A stretch of DNA of 64,000 bases from Rhodobacter sp. (GCA_016704435.1 JADJAB010000016.1:1-64000), one strand, 5' to 3'; shown: positions 35,772 through 44,950, counted from the first letter of the stretch. Translations and numbers: made by a program. The notes: a model not told the origin generated them from the sequence alone.

Positions 35772-35930
35772 GAGCAGTCGCCAGTTCGATGGGGCTGCTC
35801 TTGCTGGTGATAAGCGGCTTCGCGCTGCTGGTCTTGTATGGTGCTGCGGCGCGGGTCAGGCACCTTGGCTGGGCGGCGTCGGATGAAGAACCGGAGCCGA
35901 GCCGCCCGATCCCGCTTGCCGGGGCCTTCA
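35772..35930 (+). pseudogene. Possible C-terminal remnant of a PotB-type permease
   Basis: An open frame without a clear start reads 'AVASSMGLLLLVISGFALL' then 'VLYGAAARVRHLGWA', which looks like the last transmembrane helix and tail of a PotB-type permease. In this operon type the permease follows PotA, so position and composition agree, but the match is short. The frame then runs into the end of the convergent quinone oxidoreductase gene. Confidence 0.4.
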
Positions 35931-36899
35931 TGCAAGCAGGACCGTCGATCCCATGGTGCGGCGCGCTTCCATGTCGGCATGCAACGCACCCGCATCGCGC
36001 AGGGGCCGGGTGTTGACCACGTCAAGCTGCAGCGTGCCATCGGTGATCCGGGCAAACAGATCGGCGCTGCGGGTCAGAAGCTCGGCCCGGGTGACGATAT
36101 AGTCGAACAGCACCGGGCGGATCGCAGTCAGCGACCCGGCCGCCAGATCCGACAGCGCGAAATCGCGGATCATCCCGGATGACTGGCCGAAATTCACGAA
36201 CACCCCCCGCCGGCGCAGGCATTTCAAAGACCCGCGCCAGGTGTCGGCACCAACGGAATCGTAGACCGCATTGCATCCGGCCCCTGCGGTCAGTCGCGCC
36301 ACCTCGGCCACGAAATCATCGGCCCGATAGTCGATGACTTCGGCGTAGCCGTGCCTGCGCGCCAGCGCCACCTTCTCCGGCCCGCCCGCCGTGCCGATGG
36401 CCGTGGCACCCAAGGCGGCAAGCCAGGGGCCAAGCAGCAAGCCGACACCCCCGGCCGCGGCATGCACCAGAACGGTATCGCCAGCTTGCACGCGATAGGA
36501 GGCGGTCACCAGATACTGGGCTGTCAGCCCCTTCAGCAGGGCACCGGCGGCGGTTGCGGGTTCAATTCCCGCCGGCAGGGGCACCAGCCGGTCGGCGGGC
36601 ACCACGCGGGTTTCGCGGTAGGCGCCAAAGGGCAGCACATAGGCCACACGGTCACCTACTCGCAGATCGGTGACGCCCTCGCCCACCGCCTCGACCACAC
36701 CCGCTGCCTCGGCGCCGGGAATCATCGTCGCCTCGGGCCATGGGTACAGCCCCGAACGGTAGTAGATGTCGATGAAGTTCACCCCGATGGCGGTATGGCG
36801 CAACAGCACCTCTCCGCGACCAGGCCGGCCGTCGGGCAGGTCGACCCAGTCCATCACCTCGGGCCCGCCGGGTGCCCGCGCCACAAGTGCCTTGCCCAT
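35928..36899 (-). CDS. Quinone oxidoreductase-like NADPH-dependent protein (MDR family)
   Basis: A 323-residue zinc-free medium-chain dehydrogenase. 'ALVARAPGGPEVMDWVDLPD' at the N-terminus, the QOR motif 'GVNFIDIYYRSGLYP', 'PGAEAAGVVEAVGEGV', and the cofactor loop 'VLVHAAAGGVGLLLGPWLAA' (about residues 145-165). ATG 36899 is chosen because homology starts there. Ends the CUT2 importer operon. Reduces quinones or enones with NADPH; natural substrate unknown. Confidence 0.88.
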   Translation of the reverse strand: MGKALVARAPGGPEVMDWVDLPDGRPGRGEVLLRHTAIGVNFIDIYYRSGLYPWPEATMIPGAEAAGVVEAVGEGVTDLRVGDRVAYVLPFGAYRETRVVPADRLVPLPAGIEPATAAGALLKGLTAQYLVTASYRVQAGDTVLVHAAAGGVGLLLGPWLAALGATAIGTAGGPEKVALARRHGYAEVIDYRADDFVAEVARLTAGAGCNAVYDSVGADTWRGSLKCLRRRGVFVNFGQSSGMIRDFALSDLAAGSLTAIRPVLFDYIVTRAELLTRSADLFARITDGTLQLDVVNTRPLRDAGALHADMEARRTMGSTVLLA

Positions 36900-36909
36900 C
36901 GTCAGCCCC

Positions 36910-37314
36910 TTAGCGCAGGAAAGCCTCGTCCACCGGCAATTGCATTGCGGTGACGAGGTGGTTGGTCTGGGCGGCAAGGCCGATCACCGCCAGCAACTCG
37001 GCGTGCTGGGCATCGGTCATGCCCTTGGCGCGGGCCGCGGCGGTGTGGGAATGCACGCAATACTGGCAGGCGTTGGCGGTGGACACGGCGATGTAGATCA
37101 TCTCCTGCACCACCGGCTCCAACACCGTATCGCCGGTCATCACGACCTTCAACTGACCCCAGGTCCGCTCCAGAAGATCCGGGTGATTGGCCAGCCCGCG
37201 CCAGAAGTTGTTGACGAAGTCCGATTTCCTGGTGGCGCGGATATCGGCAAAGATTCGCGCCACCACCGGGTGCGCCGCAGCCTCGTCATCGGTCCAGAGT
37301 CTTACGGTTGCCAT
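36910..37314 (-). CDS. Carboxymuconolactone decarboxylase/AhpD-like protein
   Basis: A 134-residue all-helical AhpD-fold protein. 'EMIYIAVSTANACQYCVHSH' contains the CxxC...H redox site, and 'GMTDAQHAELLAVIGLAAQTN' follows as usual. Such proteins are alkylhydroperoxidase-like or small decarboxylases. It lies between the aminotransferase and quinone oxidoreductase genes with short gaps, so it is cotranscribed. Exact role unclear. Confidence 0.85.
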   Translation of the reverse strand: MATVRLWTDDEAAAHPVVARIFADIRATRKSDFVNNFWRGLANHPDLLERTWGQLKVVMTGDTVLEPVVQEMIYIAVSTANACQYCVHSHTAAARAKGMTDAQHAELLAVIGLAAQTNHLVTAMQLPVDEAFLR

Positions 37315-37326
37315 GGTTTTCGCCTT

Positions 37327-38172
37327 TCAGGAATGTGCCCAGTCGAAGTACAGCGCGCGGGCCTTCCTGGCGATCGGCCCGAACGCCAGCGTCCGGCCTT
37401 CAAAGCCGATGCAAGGCACCAGTTTCGAGATGTTGCCGGTTGAAAAAACCTCGTCCGCCTGATGGAAATCCTCCACCGTCAGGGTGACCTCATGCACCGT
37501 CACCCCTGCCCCGCGCAAAAGGCCGATCACCCGCTGGCGGGTGATGCCGTTCAGGAAGGTGCCGTTCGGCAACGGGGTGAACACTTCATCGCCTTTGGTC
37601 AGAAAAACATTGGCGGTGGCCAGTTCGGCGACGTTGCCATTGGCGTCGCAGGTCAGGGCGTTCTGGAACCCGCGGCCCTGCGCTTCGCGCAGCATCCGGG
37701 CATTGTTGGCGTAAAGACAGGCCGCCTTGGCGTTGACCGGCATCACCTCCATCGTCGGGCGGCGGAACCGGGTTGTGGTCAGGGTAAAGCCGGTCGGCTG
37801 CGTCATCGGCATAGCCTCCAGGCACAGCGCGAAATCGGTCGAGGACGGGTCGGCGGGCAGAACACCGGGGCCGGAGGCTTCGGCCCAATACATCGGGCGA
37901 ATATAGGCATCGGTGCCGGGGGCGAATTTCTTCAGCCCGTCGCGGGTCAACTGCTCGATCGCTTCTCCGGTCATCGTCGGCGCCAATGCCAGCGCCAGGG
38001 CTGAATCGTTGACGCGAACCGAGTGGCGGTCAAGATCGGGTGTGACCCCTTCGAACAACCGTGCGCCGTCAAACACCAGACTGCCCAACCAGGTCGCATG
38101 CGACGACGCACCCAGAATGCGCAAGTCGCCCTGATGCCAGTCGCCGCGCCAATATGTCCAGGTTTCCGCCAT
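37327..38172 (-). CDS. Class IV aminotransferase (branched-chain amino acid aminotransferase-like)
   Basis: A 281-residue PLP enzyme of fold type IV. 'FDGARLFEGVTPDLDRHSVR' near the start, 'AYIRPMYWAEASG', the PLP-binding Lys in 'NAKAACLYANNARML' (near residue 150), 'GNVAELATANVFL' and 'LNGITRQRVIGLL'. Related to BCAT and D-amino-acid or (R)-amine transaminases; the exact substrate cannot be read from sequence. It follows the CUT2 ATPase and may act on an imported amino compound. Confidence 0.87.
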   Translation of the reverse strand: MAETWTYWRGDWHQGDLRILGASSHATWLGSLVFDGARLFEGVTPDLDRHSVRVNDSALALALAPTMTGEAIEQLTRDGLKKFAPGTDAYIRPMYWAEASGPGVLPADPSSTDFALCLEAMPMTQPTGFTLTTTRFRRPTMEVMPVNAKAACLYANNARMLREAQGRGFQNALTCDANGNVAELATANVFLTKGDEVFTPLPNGTFLNGITRQRVIGLLRGAGVTVHEVTLTVEDFHQADEVFSTGNISKLVPCIGFEGRTLAFGPIARKARALYFDWAHS

Positions 38173-38183
38173 GGTGTTCTCCT

Positions 38184-39680
38184 TCAGTGAACCGCCGCAT
38201 ACATGATCTTTTCTTCGCTCGCCTCGATCGGGGAAAGCTCTTCGACGATGCGGCCCTGTCGGCAGACCAGAATCCGGTCCGACAGGTTCAGCACCTCGGG
38301 CAGGTAGGACGAGATCATCACCACCGCCAATCCCGCATCGGCCAGATCGTTGATCGTCTTGTGAATTTCGGCAATGGCGGCAACGTCCACGCCGCGGGTG
38401 GGTTCGTCAAAGATCACCAGCCGCGGTTTCTGCACCAGACCCTTGCCGATCACCACCTTTTGCTGGTTGCCGCCCGACAACTCTACCACATGCGCCGTGT
38501 CGTCGATGGCGCGAATGTTCAGACGGCCGGTCCATTCGGCCGCCAATGCCTTCATGTCCGCCATCCGCACCAGCATTCCCCGGCTCTGCGGCGCTGCCAA
38601 CAAGCCGCCGAACAGGTTCTCGGCCACCGTCATGGTCTCGAAGAAGCCCTCGGTCTTGCGGTCTTCGGTAACGTAGACGATGCCGTCGGCCACCGCGGCC
38701 GCCGGGGTGACATAGCGCACCTGCCTGCCATCCAGATCGACGATGCCACCGCGCAGAAAGTCGCGCTTGGTGATGCCGGCGACAATCTTGAAGGTCTCGG
38801 TCCGGCCCGAGCCGATCAGGCCGAAGACGCCGGTGATCTGCCCTTCAAACACTGAAAAAGACGTGTTCCGCACCATCCGCCCTTGGGAAATATCCTGCAC
38901 CGACAGCACCTTGCGCCCCGGTTTGCGCAAAGACCCGGTGTCGCGCTGGGTATAGAGCGCGCCCGAAAGCGTGCGGCCCACCATCGCGGCAATGATCTTG
39001 TCACGGTCAAAATCGGCAGTCGGCCCATGCGCTACCAACTCGCCATCGCGCAGGATGGTGATGCGGTCGGCGATCTGCAGCGCCTCTTCCAGCGCGTGGC
39101 TGATGAACACGATCGCCACCCCGCGCGCCTTCAGCCGCCGCAGCAGGGCAAAGAAATGACGCTTCTCTTCCGGGGTCAGCGAGGCGGTGGGCTCATCGAA
39201 GATGATCACGCGGGCATTGTGATGCACCGCGCGGGCAATCTCGACCATCTGGCGCTTGGCCGCACCAAGGGTCTCGACCATCGCGGTCGGGTCCACCGCG
39301 AAATTCAGCGATTGCAGGAATTGCTGGGCCGAAATGTAGGTGCCGCGCAACCGGTTCAGGAATTTTTCCGACCCGAGATACAGATTCTGCGCCACCGTCA
39401 TCGACGGCACCAGACTGGTTTCCTGAAACACCATGGCGATCCCGGCCTGAAGGGCGGCGTTCGGGGTGGCAAAGCCCACTTCTTGCCCGTCCAGCAGGAT
39501 GCGCCCGCCGCCGGGCTGAACCGCGCCCGCCAGCATCTTGGTCAGCGTCGATTTCCCGGCGCCATTCTCGCCCAGCAGCGCGTGGATCTCGCCTTCCTGC
39601 AGGTCGAAATCAACCGCGCGCACGGCCGGCACGCCGCGATAGGCCTTGGAAATCCGTTCCATCCGCACGATCGGTTGCAT
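38184..39680 (-). CDS. Sugar ABC transporter ATP-binding protein, double-domain (RbsA/CUT2 type)
   Basis: A 498-residue protein with two nucleotide-binding domains. The first is complete: 'GENGAGKSTLTKML', 'VEIARAVHHNARVIIFDEPT'. The second has the degenerate Walker A 'GLIGSGRTETFKI' and signature 'ELSGGNQQKVVIGKGL', as in RbsA and MglA. The start overlaps the beta-propeller gene's stop. It powers the two RbsC-type permeases of the operon. Confidence 0.92.
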   Translation of the reverse strand: MQPIVRMERISKAYRGVPAVRAVDFDLQEGEIHALLGENGAGKSTLTKMLAGAVQPGGGRILLDGQEVGFATPNAALQAGIAMVFQETSLVPSMTVAQNLYLGSEKFLNRLRGTYISAQQFLQSLNFAVDPTAMVETLGAAKRQMVEIARAVHHNARVIIFDEPTASLTPEEKRHFFALLRRLKARGVAIVFISHALEEALQIADRITILRDGELVAHGPTADFDRDKIIAAMVGRTLSGALYTQRDTGSLRKPGRKVLSVQDISQGRMVRNTSFSVFEGQITGVFGLIGSGRTETFKIVAGITKRDFLRGGIVDLDGRQVRYVTPAAAVADGIVYVTEDRKTEGFFETMTVAENLFGGLLAAPQSRGMLVRMADMKALAAEWTGRLNIRAIDDTAHVVELSGGNQQKVVIGKGLVQKPRLVIFDEPTRGVDVAAIAEIHKTINDLADAGLAVVMISSYLPEVLNLSDRILVCRQGRIVEELSPIEASEEKIMYAAVH

Positions 39681-40711
39681 CAGCCCCCTCCCGCCAGGGT
39701 CAACACGGCCCCGCCACCCTTCGCGGCAACGTAAAGCCGGCCGCCCACCTCGATCGCGCTGGTCACCCCGTGCCTGCGGCCATTGGCGCGGCTGTGCAGG
39801 CTGGCCACCGGCGCGAAGGCGCCGTCCAGCCGCACCACCAGCCCATAGGACCGGCTGGGCGACCAGGCCTTGTGGATGCCCATCATCCGGATGCCGCCGC
39901 ATTGCATCGGCTCCAGGAAGCTTTGCCCCGAGGACAGCGCCGGGGCGATCCAGAATTCGCGCGGAACTTCGGCCATCATGTCGCGCCGGTAATGGCTGTC
40001 TTGCAGCACGAATTCGATCAGCCGGTTGCGCGGGGCAAAGATCGCCAGCCAGGCCCCGCCCGGCGCCGACGACAGGCGGGCGGGATAACCCGGCAGATGG
40101 CTGAGAACGGTCGAGACCCTGCCGCCTTCGACCCGGATCAGCCGATGCCGCCAGCTTTCGCTGACGGTGACGCCGCTGGCATCGGGCAACAACCCGCAGG
40201 GCCAGGCCAGGCCATCGGCCTCACGCGCGAAAGCCCCGCCCGGCGGGCGCCGCCAGACCGAGCCGGAAGCGCCCTTTTCCATCAGGTCAGCAACCCAGCC
40301 AGATGCCGGATGCCGCGCCGATCCGTTCGCCAGCCACAAGACCCCGTCGGCGCCATAGGCCAGCGCCGTGATGCAGGCGATGCTGCCGGGCAGCGGCACT
40401 GGCACGCCGCCCTCGCTCAGATGGCCATCATCGGTGGCCACCGCCAGCCGCCCGTCGGAGGAAACCGCAAGGGCCGTCACCTCGGCCGAAAGCTCTGCCA
40501 GCTTTTCCGCCGTGCCGCCCGCGATGGACAGCACATCCGCGCCCGAGGAACACAACAGCCGCCCCTCGTGCCAGACCAGATTGTCGGGCACAGGCAGGGT
40601 GGCCAGAACTGCGGCCTCGTCCAGCGCGGTATTGGGGCCAAGCGCGCCGTCCAGCGGCGGAATGGTGATCGCCTTGCCGCGAAAGAGATCGAGGATCGGG
40701 TCGAAGATCAT
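39680..40711 (-). CDS. SMP-30/strictosidine-synthase-like beta-propeller protein, free form
   Basis: A 343-residue six-bladed beta-propeller of the gluconolactonase/strictosidine-synthase-like group. 'VPDNLVWHEGRLLCSSG', 'LAYGADGVLWLANG' and 'GLAWPCGLLPDASGVTVSES' are repeating blade signatures, and 'HLPGYPARL' matches the 'LPGYPDN' motif of strictosidine synthase-like proteins. No signal peptide is visible, so it is likely cytoplasmic. It overlaps the permease-propeller fusion by 4 bases and probably arose from it by duplication. Likely a lactone or ester hydrolase. Confidence 0.82.
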   Translation of the reverse strand: MIFDPILDLFRGKAITIPPLDGALGPNTALDEAAVLATLPVPDNLVWHEGRLLCSSGADVLSIAGGTAEKLAELSAEVTALAVSSDGRLAVATDDGHLSEGGVPVPLPGSIACITALAYGADGVLWLANGSARHPASGWVADLMEKGASGSVWRRPPGGAFAREADGLAWPCGLLPDASGVTVSESWRHRLIRVEGGRVSTVLSHLPGYPARLSSAPGGAWLAIFAPRNRLIEFVLQDSHYRRDMMAEVPREFWIAPALSSGQSFLEPMQCGGIRMMGIHKAWSPSRSYGLVVRLDGAFAPVASLHSRANGRRHGVTSAIEVGGRLYVAAKGGGAVLTLAGGG

Positions 40712-42831
40712 CCCCGCTTCCCCCAATAGGCATCCATTGCCGTCCAGTCCGGGTCTGCGCCCACGATCCGCAACCGGCCGATGCGGTTGTTCAGGATGCC
40801 CCCGATATACAGGTGCCCCTTGTGTTCGCGCATCGAGGTGACCATCGGATGCGACTCGCCGGAAAGATCGCCGAAGGTTTGCACGATCTCGCCCGCTTCG
40901 GTGAACTTGACCACACCGCCGGTGTTGATGTTGGGAAACAGCCAGTCGTCCTGCGGCAGCCGTCGCGCCATGCGCTTGCGCATCGCCGGGTGGCGCATCG
41001 ACAGATCGAAACTGGGCGTCCGCATCCCCAGCCAGGCCATCCAGTAGCTGCCATCGCTGGCGCGGTTGATGTTGTCGGGGTAGCCCGGCATGTCGCGGAT
41101 CACGCATTCCGCCGTGCCGGCCTTTGGCCCCTCCAGCCAGTAGCGGTGAATCCGGCAGGCCCAGCTTTCGCAGAAGAACAGCGAGCGGTTGTCATGCGCC
41201 ATCGTCACGCCGTTGGTGTAGCGATAGCCGTCCAGCAGGGTCCTGGTCGTGCCATTGGCCGGATCGAACACCAGAAGGCGCCCGGTGGCGCGGTTCTCGA
41301 TCGAATCCAGCGTCCAGTCATGCGCGTCATAACGCTTGGTGGAATCGGTGAAATACACCTTGCCATCCGGCGCTATGTCCAGGTCGTTGGGGTCGCGCAG
41401 CCGGGCATCATCGACAATCGAGGTCCAGGACCGCCGCGTTTCCGCCGACAGGCGGGTGACGGTGCGGTCGGGCGCGATCTGGTAGAGCCCCATCGCGCCG
41501 ACACAGGACAGAAGGTTGCCCGCCCGGTCGAACGCGAGGCCAAGGGGAAAGCCGCCGATATGGGCGAAAACCTCGGACCTTGTGTAGTCGGGCGCGAAAT
41601 AGCGCACGATCTCGCCATGCCTCGTGCCGCAATAAAGGTGGTCGTCGCGGTCAAGGATCACATCCTCGGGGCCCTCGACCTCGCCCAGACCAATCGCCTC
41701 GGCCTGCGACAGGCGATTGCTCAGCGCGTAGGGCGTGCCCGATCCGGGGGTGGCACTTTGCGTCTCGCCCATGCGCAGATAGACCGGGGCGACATAGACC
41801 TCGTTCAGCACCTTGTGGCGGTTCTTCAGCCAGCGGATGTCGATGGTGACGGCCACCGCCAGCAAGAGGCCCAGCACCATCTGGTTGGTGCCGGTGCCAT
41901 AGCCAAGCCGGATCAGCCCGTTGGTCATCACCAGAACGATGATCGCGCCCATCAGCCCCTTGACGACCGATCCGCGCCCACCACCCAGACTGTTGCCGCC
42001 CACCACCGCCGCCGTCAGTGCCAGAATCTCCAGCCCCTGCCCGGTTCCCGGCCCCGCACCGGACAGGCGGGTGGCGATCAGGAACCCGGCCAACGCCGAA
42101 CAGAGGCCGGAAAAGACGTAGGTCAGGAACACCATCCGCCTAACCCTTATGCCCGCGTTGTGGGCCGACCGGCGCGAGCCGCCGATGGCCTGCACATGCC
42201 AGCCCGGCCGCGACCGGGTCAGCGCCACATGGGTGATGACGGCCAGCACCAGTGCGGCAATCACCGACACCGACAACCCGCCCAGGGTGCCGTCGCCGAT
42301 GAAATCCCAAGCGTCGGACGTGGCGTCGGACAGCTGCACCTGCACGCCGAAACTGACGACCAGGATGTCATAGATCGCCCGGCCGATGATGAAGGTGACC
42401 AGCGTGGTCAGGAAGGCCCGCAGCCGCAGATAGCCGATCAGATAGCCGTTGATCGCCCCGAACACCGCGCCGGTTGCCAGGGCGGCCAGAAAGGCCACTC
42501 CGGGTGGCAGGCCAAAGATGAAAAAGGACGCGACCGAAGAAAAGGCCGACAGCGCGAAGACCGACCCGACCGAAAGGTCGATGCCGCCGCCCAGCATGAC
42601 CACCGTCAACCCGATGACGACAAGGCTGAATTCGCCCAGTTGCCGGGTGGAATCCTGCAACGAGGCCAGGTTGAAGAACCCCGGAATCGCACTGCCGAAA
42701 CCGACGATCACGATCATCAGCGCCAGGAACGGGATTGCGTTGTCGGTCCAGCGCTTTTGCAGGATCTCGCCGATCGCGTGATCGGGCACCAGGTTGTAGC
42801 GCCAGGCTTGCAGCCGTTCGCGGAAGGTCAT
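40708..42831 (-). CDS. Fusion: RbsC-type ABC permease with strictosidine-synthase-like beta-propeller
   Basis: 707 residues in one uninterrupted frame. Residues ~1-345 are a CUT2 permease: 'VVMLGGGIDLSVGSVFALSA', 'GAVFGAINGYLIGYLRLRAF', 'IRVRRMVFLTYVFSG' and 'AVVGGNSLGGGRGSV'. Residues ~370-707 are a beta-propeller: 'GPEDVILDRDDHLYCGTRHG', 'TGRLLVFDP', 'YTNGVTMAHDNRSLFFCES', 'HRYWLEGPKAG' and 'MPGYPDNINRA', the strictosidine-synthase-like signature. By the usual even helix number the propeller would face the cytoplasm. It could process the sugar or lactone as it enters. Real fusion, since the junction is clean and both halves are complete. Confidence 0.88.
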   Translation of the reverse strand: MTFRERLQAWRYNLVPDHAIGEILQKRWTDNAIPFLALMIVIVGFGSAIPGFFNLASLQDSTRQLGEFSLVVIGLTVVMLGGGIDLSVGSVFALSAFSSVASFFIFGLPPGVAFLAALATGAVFGAINGYLIGYLRLRAFLTTLVTFIIGRAIYDILVVSFGVQVQLSDATSDAWDFIGDGTLGGLSVSVIAALVLAVITHVALTRSRPGWHVQAIGGSRRSAHNAGIRVRRMVFLTYVFSGLCSALAGFLIATRLSGAGPGTGQGLEILALTAAVVGGNSLGGGRGSVVKGLMGAIIVLVMTNGLIRLGYGTGTNQMVLGLLLAVAVTIDIRWLKNRHKVLNEVYVAPVYLRMGETQSATPGSGTPYALSNRLSQAEAIGLGEVEGPEDVILDRDDHLYCGTRHGEIVRYFAPDYTRSEVFAHIGGFPLGLAFDRAGNLLSCVGAMGLYQIAPDRTVTRLSAETRRSWTSIVDDARLRDPNDLDIAPDGKVYFTDSTKRYDAHDWTLDSIENRATGRLLVFDPANGTTRTLLDGYRYTNGVTMAHDNRSLFFCESWACRIHRYWLEGPKAGTAECVIRDMPGYPDNINRASDGSYWMAWLGMRTPSFDLSMRHPAMRKRMARRLPQDDWLFPNINTGGVVKFTEAGEIVQTFGDLSGESHPMVTSMREHKGHLYIGGILNNRIGRLRIVGADPDWTAMDAYWGKRG

Positions 42832-42856
42832 CGGGGCTCCGTCGGGTCAGGCTGTC

Positions 42857-42883
42857 GCGGGCGGCCGCATGGGCCGCCCGCGA
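42857..42883 (-). promoter_or_regulatory. Perfect 11-bp-stem hairpin after binding-protein gene
   Basis: CGCGGGCGGCC (42857-42867) and GGCCGCCCGCG (42873-42883) pair perfectly around a GCATG loop. It lies 7 bases after the binding-protein stop, before the permease fusion. There is no U run on the transcript. Expected role: mRNA stabilisation or partial termination that lets the binding protein be made in excess. Confidence 0.65.
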
Positions 42884-42890
42884 GGCAGGA

Positions 42891-43907
42891 TCAGGGGTTC
42901 ATCGATTGCAGCGCCTTCAGCGACCAGCAGCTGTCGGGGCGCATGTTGGCCTTGGTGGTGGCCTGTTCCAGCGTGTAGATATAGGCGCTGGTCGATCCCG
43001 GCTCGATCCCGCTTTGCAGGAGATACTTGATCATCGCCACCAGGTCGCCGCCTTCGCGGACCAGTTCGGTCATCACCACGGCGGTATAGGTGCCGTTTTC
43101 GATCATGTCGCAATCGGCCGCCTGTTCGCCGCCGCCGGTGGTGATCAGCGCGACCTTGTCCTGCAGCCCGGCATCGCGGATCGCCGCTGCCGCACCCGAG
43201 GCATCGCCATCCCAGAAGTCGATGATGGCGCAGACATCGGGGTTCTGTTGCAGCATCGTGGTGGTGACGGTGCGCGAGGTGGTCGGATCCCAGTTCGACA
43301 CCGGCTTGGCCACCACGGTATAGGACGGGTCGGCATCCAGCACCTTCATGATGCCTTCATACTGGAAAAGGCTGGTCGCGTTCACCTCGTCGCCCTGCAC
43401 CAGCCCGATCTTCTTGGACGATCCCTCGCCGCAGGCGTCCATCGCCGCCTTGGCCTCCAGCGCGCCAAGGTTGGTCCAGTCGCTGCCGAAATAGGCGTCG
43501 GCCTTGAAATTGGCCGGGTTGTCCAGAAGCAGCACATAGATACCCGCCGCCTGCGCCTTTTTCAGGATCTTGCTGTAGGAGTTCAGGTCCGGCGGCATCA
43601 CGATCAGCACATCCGGCTTCGGGTCGGACGAGATCGCCTCGGTCAGGGCCTGCGCGCCGGCCTCGGTGCTCCAGTTCGGGTCGCGGGTCTCGAAGGTGCC
43701 GCCAAAGGCCGTCACTTCGCGCTGCAGGATGGCGGACCAGCCCTGCGCCAGGTCCATGCCCATCGCCAGCGGCACCATCACGACGCGCTTGCCGTTCAGG
43801 GCGGCGGCGTATTCGGCCGGGCCGGGGTCGCTGTCGGCAAAGGCCGCCCCCGAGAGCATCAGCCCCGCAACGCTTGCCGCTCCGGCCAGTGTCTTGATCA
43901 GTTTCAT
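42891..43907 (-). CDS. Periplasmic sugar-binding protein of CUT2 ABC importer
   Basis: A 338-residue periplasmic binding protein type I (RbsB-like). Sec signal 'LIKTLAGAASVAGLMLSGAAFA'-type leader with cleavage after AFA, start ATG 43907. The fold is visible in 'KRVVMVPLAMGMDLAQGWSA', 'DVLIVMPPDLNSYSKILKKA', 'GIYVLLLDNPA' and 'AIIDFWDGDASGAAAAIRDA'. Feeds the RbsC/RbsA-type components around it. Ligand unknown. Confidence 0.9.
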   Translation of the reverse strand: MKLIKTLAGAASVAGLMLSGAAFADSDPGPAEYAAALNGKRVVMVPLAMGMDLAQGWSAILQREVTAFGGTFETRDPNWSTEAGAQALTEAISSDPKPDVLIVMPPDLNSYSKILKKAQAAGIYVLLLDNPANFKADAYFGSDWTNLGALEAKAAMDACGEGSSKKIGLVQGDEVNATSLFQYEGIMKVLDADPSYTVVAKPVSNWDPTTSRTVTTTMLQQNPDVCAIIDFWDGDASGAAAAIRDAGLQDKVALITTGGGEQAADCDMIENGTYTAVVMTELVREGGDLVAMIKYLLQSGIEPGSTSAYIYTLEQATTKANMRPDSCWSLKALQSMNP

Positions 43908-43963
43908 TTCCACACCTCGCTTCTGTTGATACTGCGCCCCGCCTAGCGCAGGGTCCTGGTTTT

Positions 43964-44950
43964 TCAGATATCGCCTTGCTGGGCGGTCTGTTCGTCCCGC
44001 GGATTGATCAGGCCGTCGACGATGATCGCCACCAGCAGGATCGTTGATTTGATAAGGTTCTGGTACAGTTGCGGAATATCCACGATCGTCATGGTGTTCA
44101 TCATCACCCCGATCAGCGCCGCCCCGATCAGCACGTTGCGCACCCCGCCCTTGCCGCCCGACAGGCCGATGCCGCCGGTCGCCACGACCAGCACGACGTC
44201 GGAAAGCAGGGTCGAGTTGACAACGCGCGTGTTGATGGATTGCAGGCTGGCCGCCGTCAGCAACCCCGCCGCAAAGGCGCTGAACGCCGAGATCACATAG
44301 CGCAGCACCTGCATCGGCCGCACCGGCATGCCGGCGTTGCGCGCCGCCACCGGATTGTCGCCGGCATAATAGACATAGCGGCCCCATTTGGTGAACCGCA
44401 GGAAGGCAAACGCCACCAGCGCCAGCGCCGCAAAGACATAGACGTCCACCGGAATGCCCACCGGCCGCATCTGGCCAAGCTCGACCAGCCAATGCCCCAC
44501 CGGGGCCGGCACCGCATCCTGCGGAATCAGTTGCGACCGGACATAGCCGAACACGAACGACCCGCTGGCAAGGGTAACGAAGATCGCCGGCACTTCGGCA
44601 TAGGCCACCAGAAAGCCGTTCACCAGCCCGACCGCCAGCACCCCGGCCAGCGCCAGCGCCAGCGCCGCACCATCGGTCATGCCATCCGCCAGAAGCTGCA
44701 GATACCAGGCCACCGACATCGCCATCACCGCGACCATCGACAGATCTATGCCGCGCCCGATGATCACCACCGACATCCCCAGCGCCAGTATCCCCAGCAC
44801 CGAAACCGACCGGATCACCGCAAGCAGGTTGCCGACGGTCAGGAACCCCGGCAAGGCCGCCGCCGCAAGGCCAAAGATTGCCACGGTGATCCACAGCACG
44901 ATACGCTCCTGGCTCAGCGTGCGCAGATAGCTCTGTGGTGGTTTCGCCAT
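43964..44950 (-). CDS. Sugar ABC transporter permease, RbsC type
   Basis: About 328 residues from ATG 44950 (a GTG at 44998 is an alternative start). CUT2 permease with 'LALGMSVVIIGRGIDLSMVA', 'VGLVNGFLVAYAEVPAIFVT' and 'GGIGLSGGKGGVRNVLIGA'. About nine or ten helices. First gene of the importer operon, partner of the permease-propeller fusion, so the pore would be a heterodimer with one propeller. Confidence 0.9.
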   Translation of the reverse strand: MAKPPQSYLRTLSQERIVLWITVAIFGLAAAALPGFLTVGNLLAVIRSVSVLGILALGMSVVIIGRGIDLSMVAVMAMSVAWYLQLLADGMTDGAALALALAGVLAVGLVNGFLVAYAEVPAIFVTLASGSFVFGYVRSQLIPQDAVPAPVGHWLVELGQMRPVGIPVDVYVFAALALVAFAFLRFTKWGRYVYYAGDNPVAARNAGMPVRPMQVLRYVISAFSAFAAGLLTAASLQSINTRVVNSTLLSDVVLVVATGGIGLSGGKGGVRNVLIGAALIGVMMNTMTIVDIPQLYQNLIKSTILLVAIIVDGLINPRDEQTAQQGDI

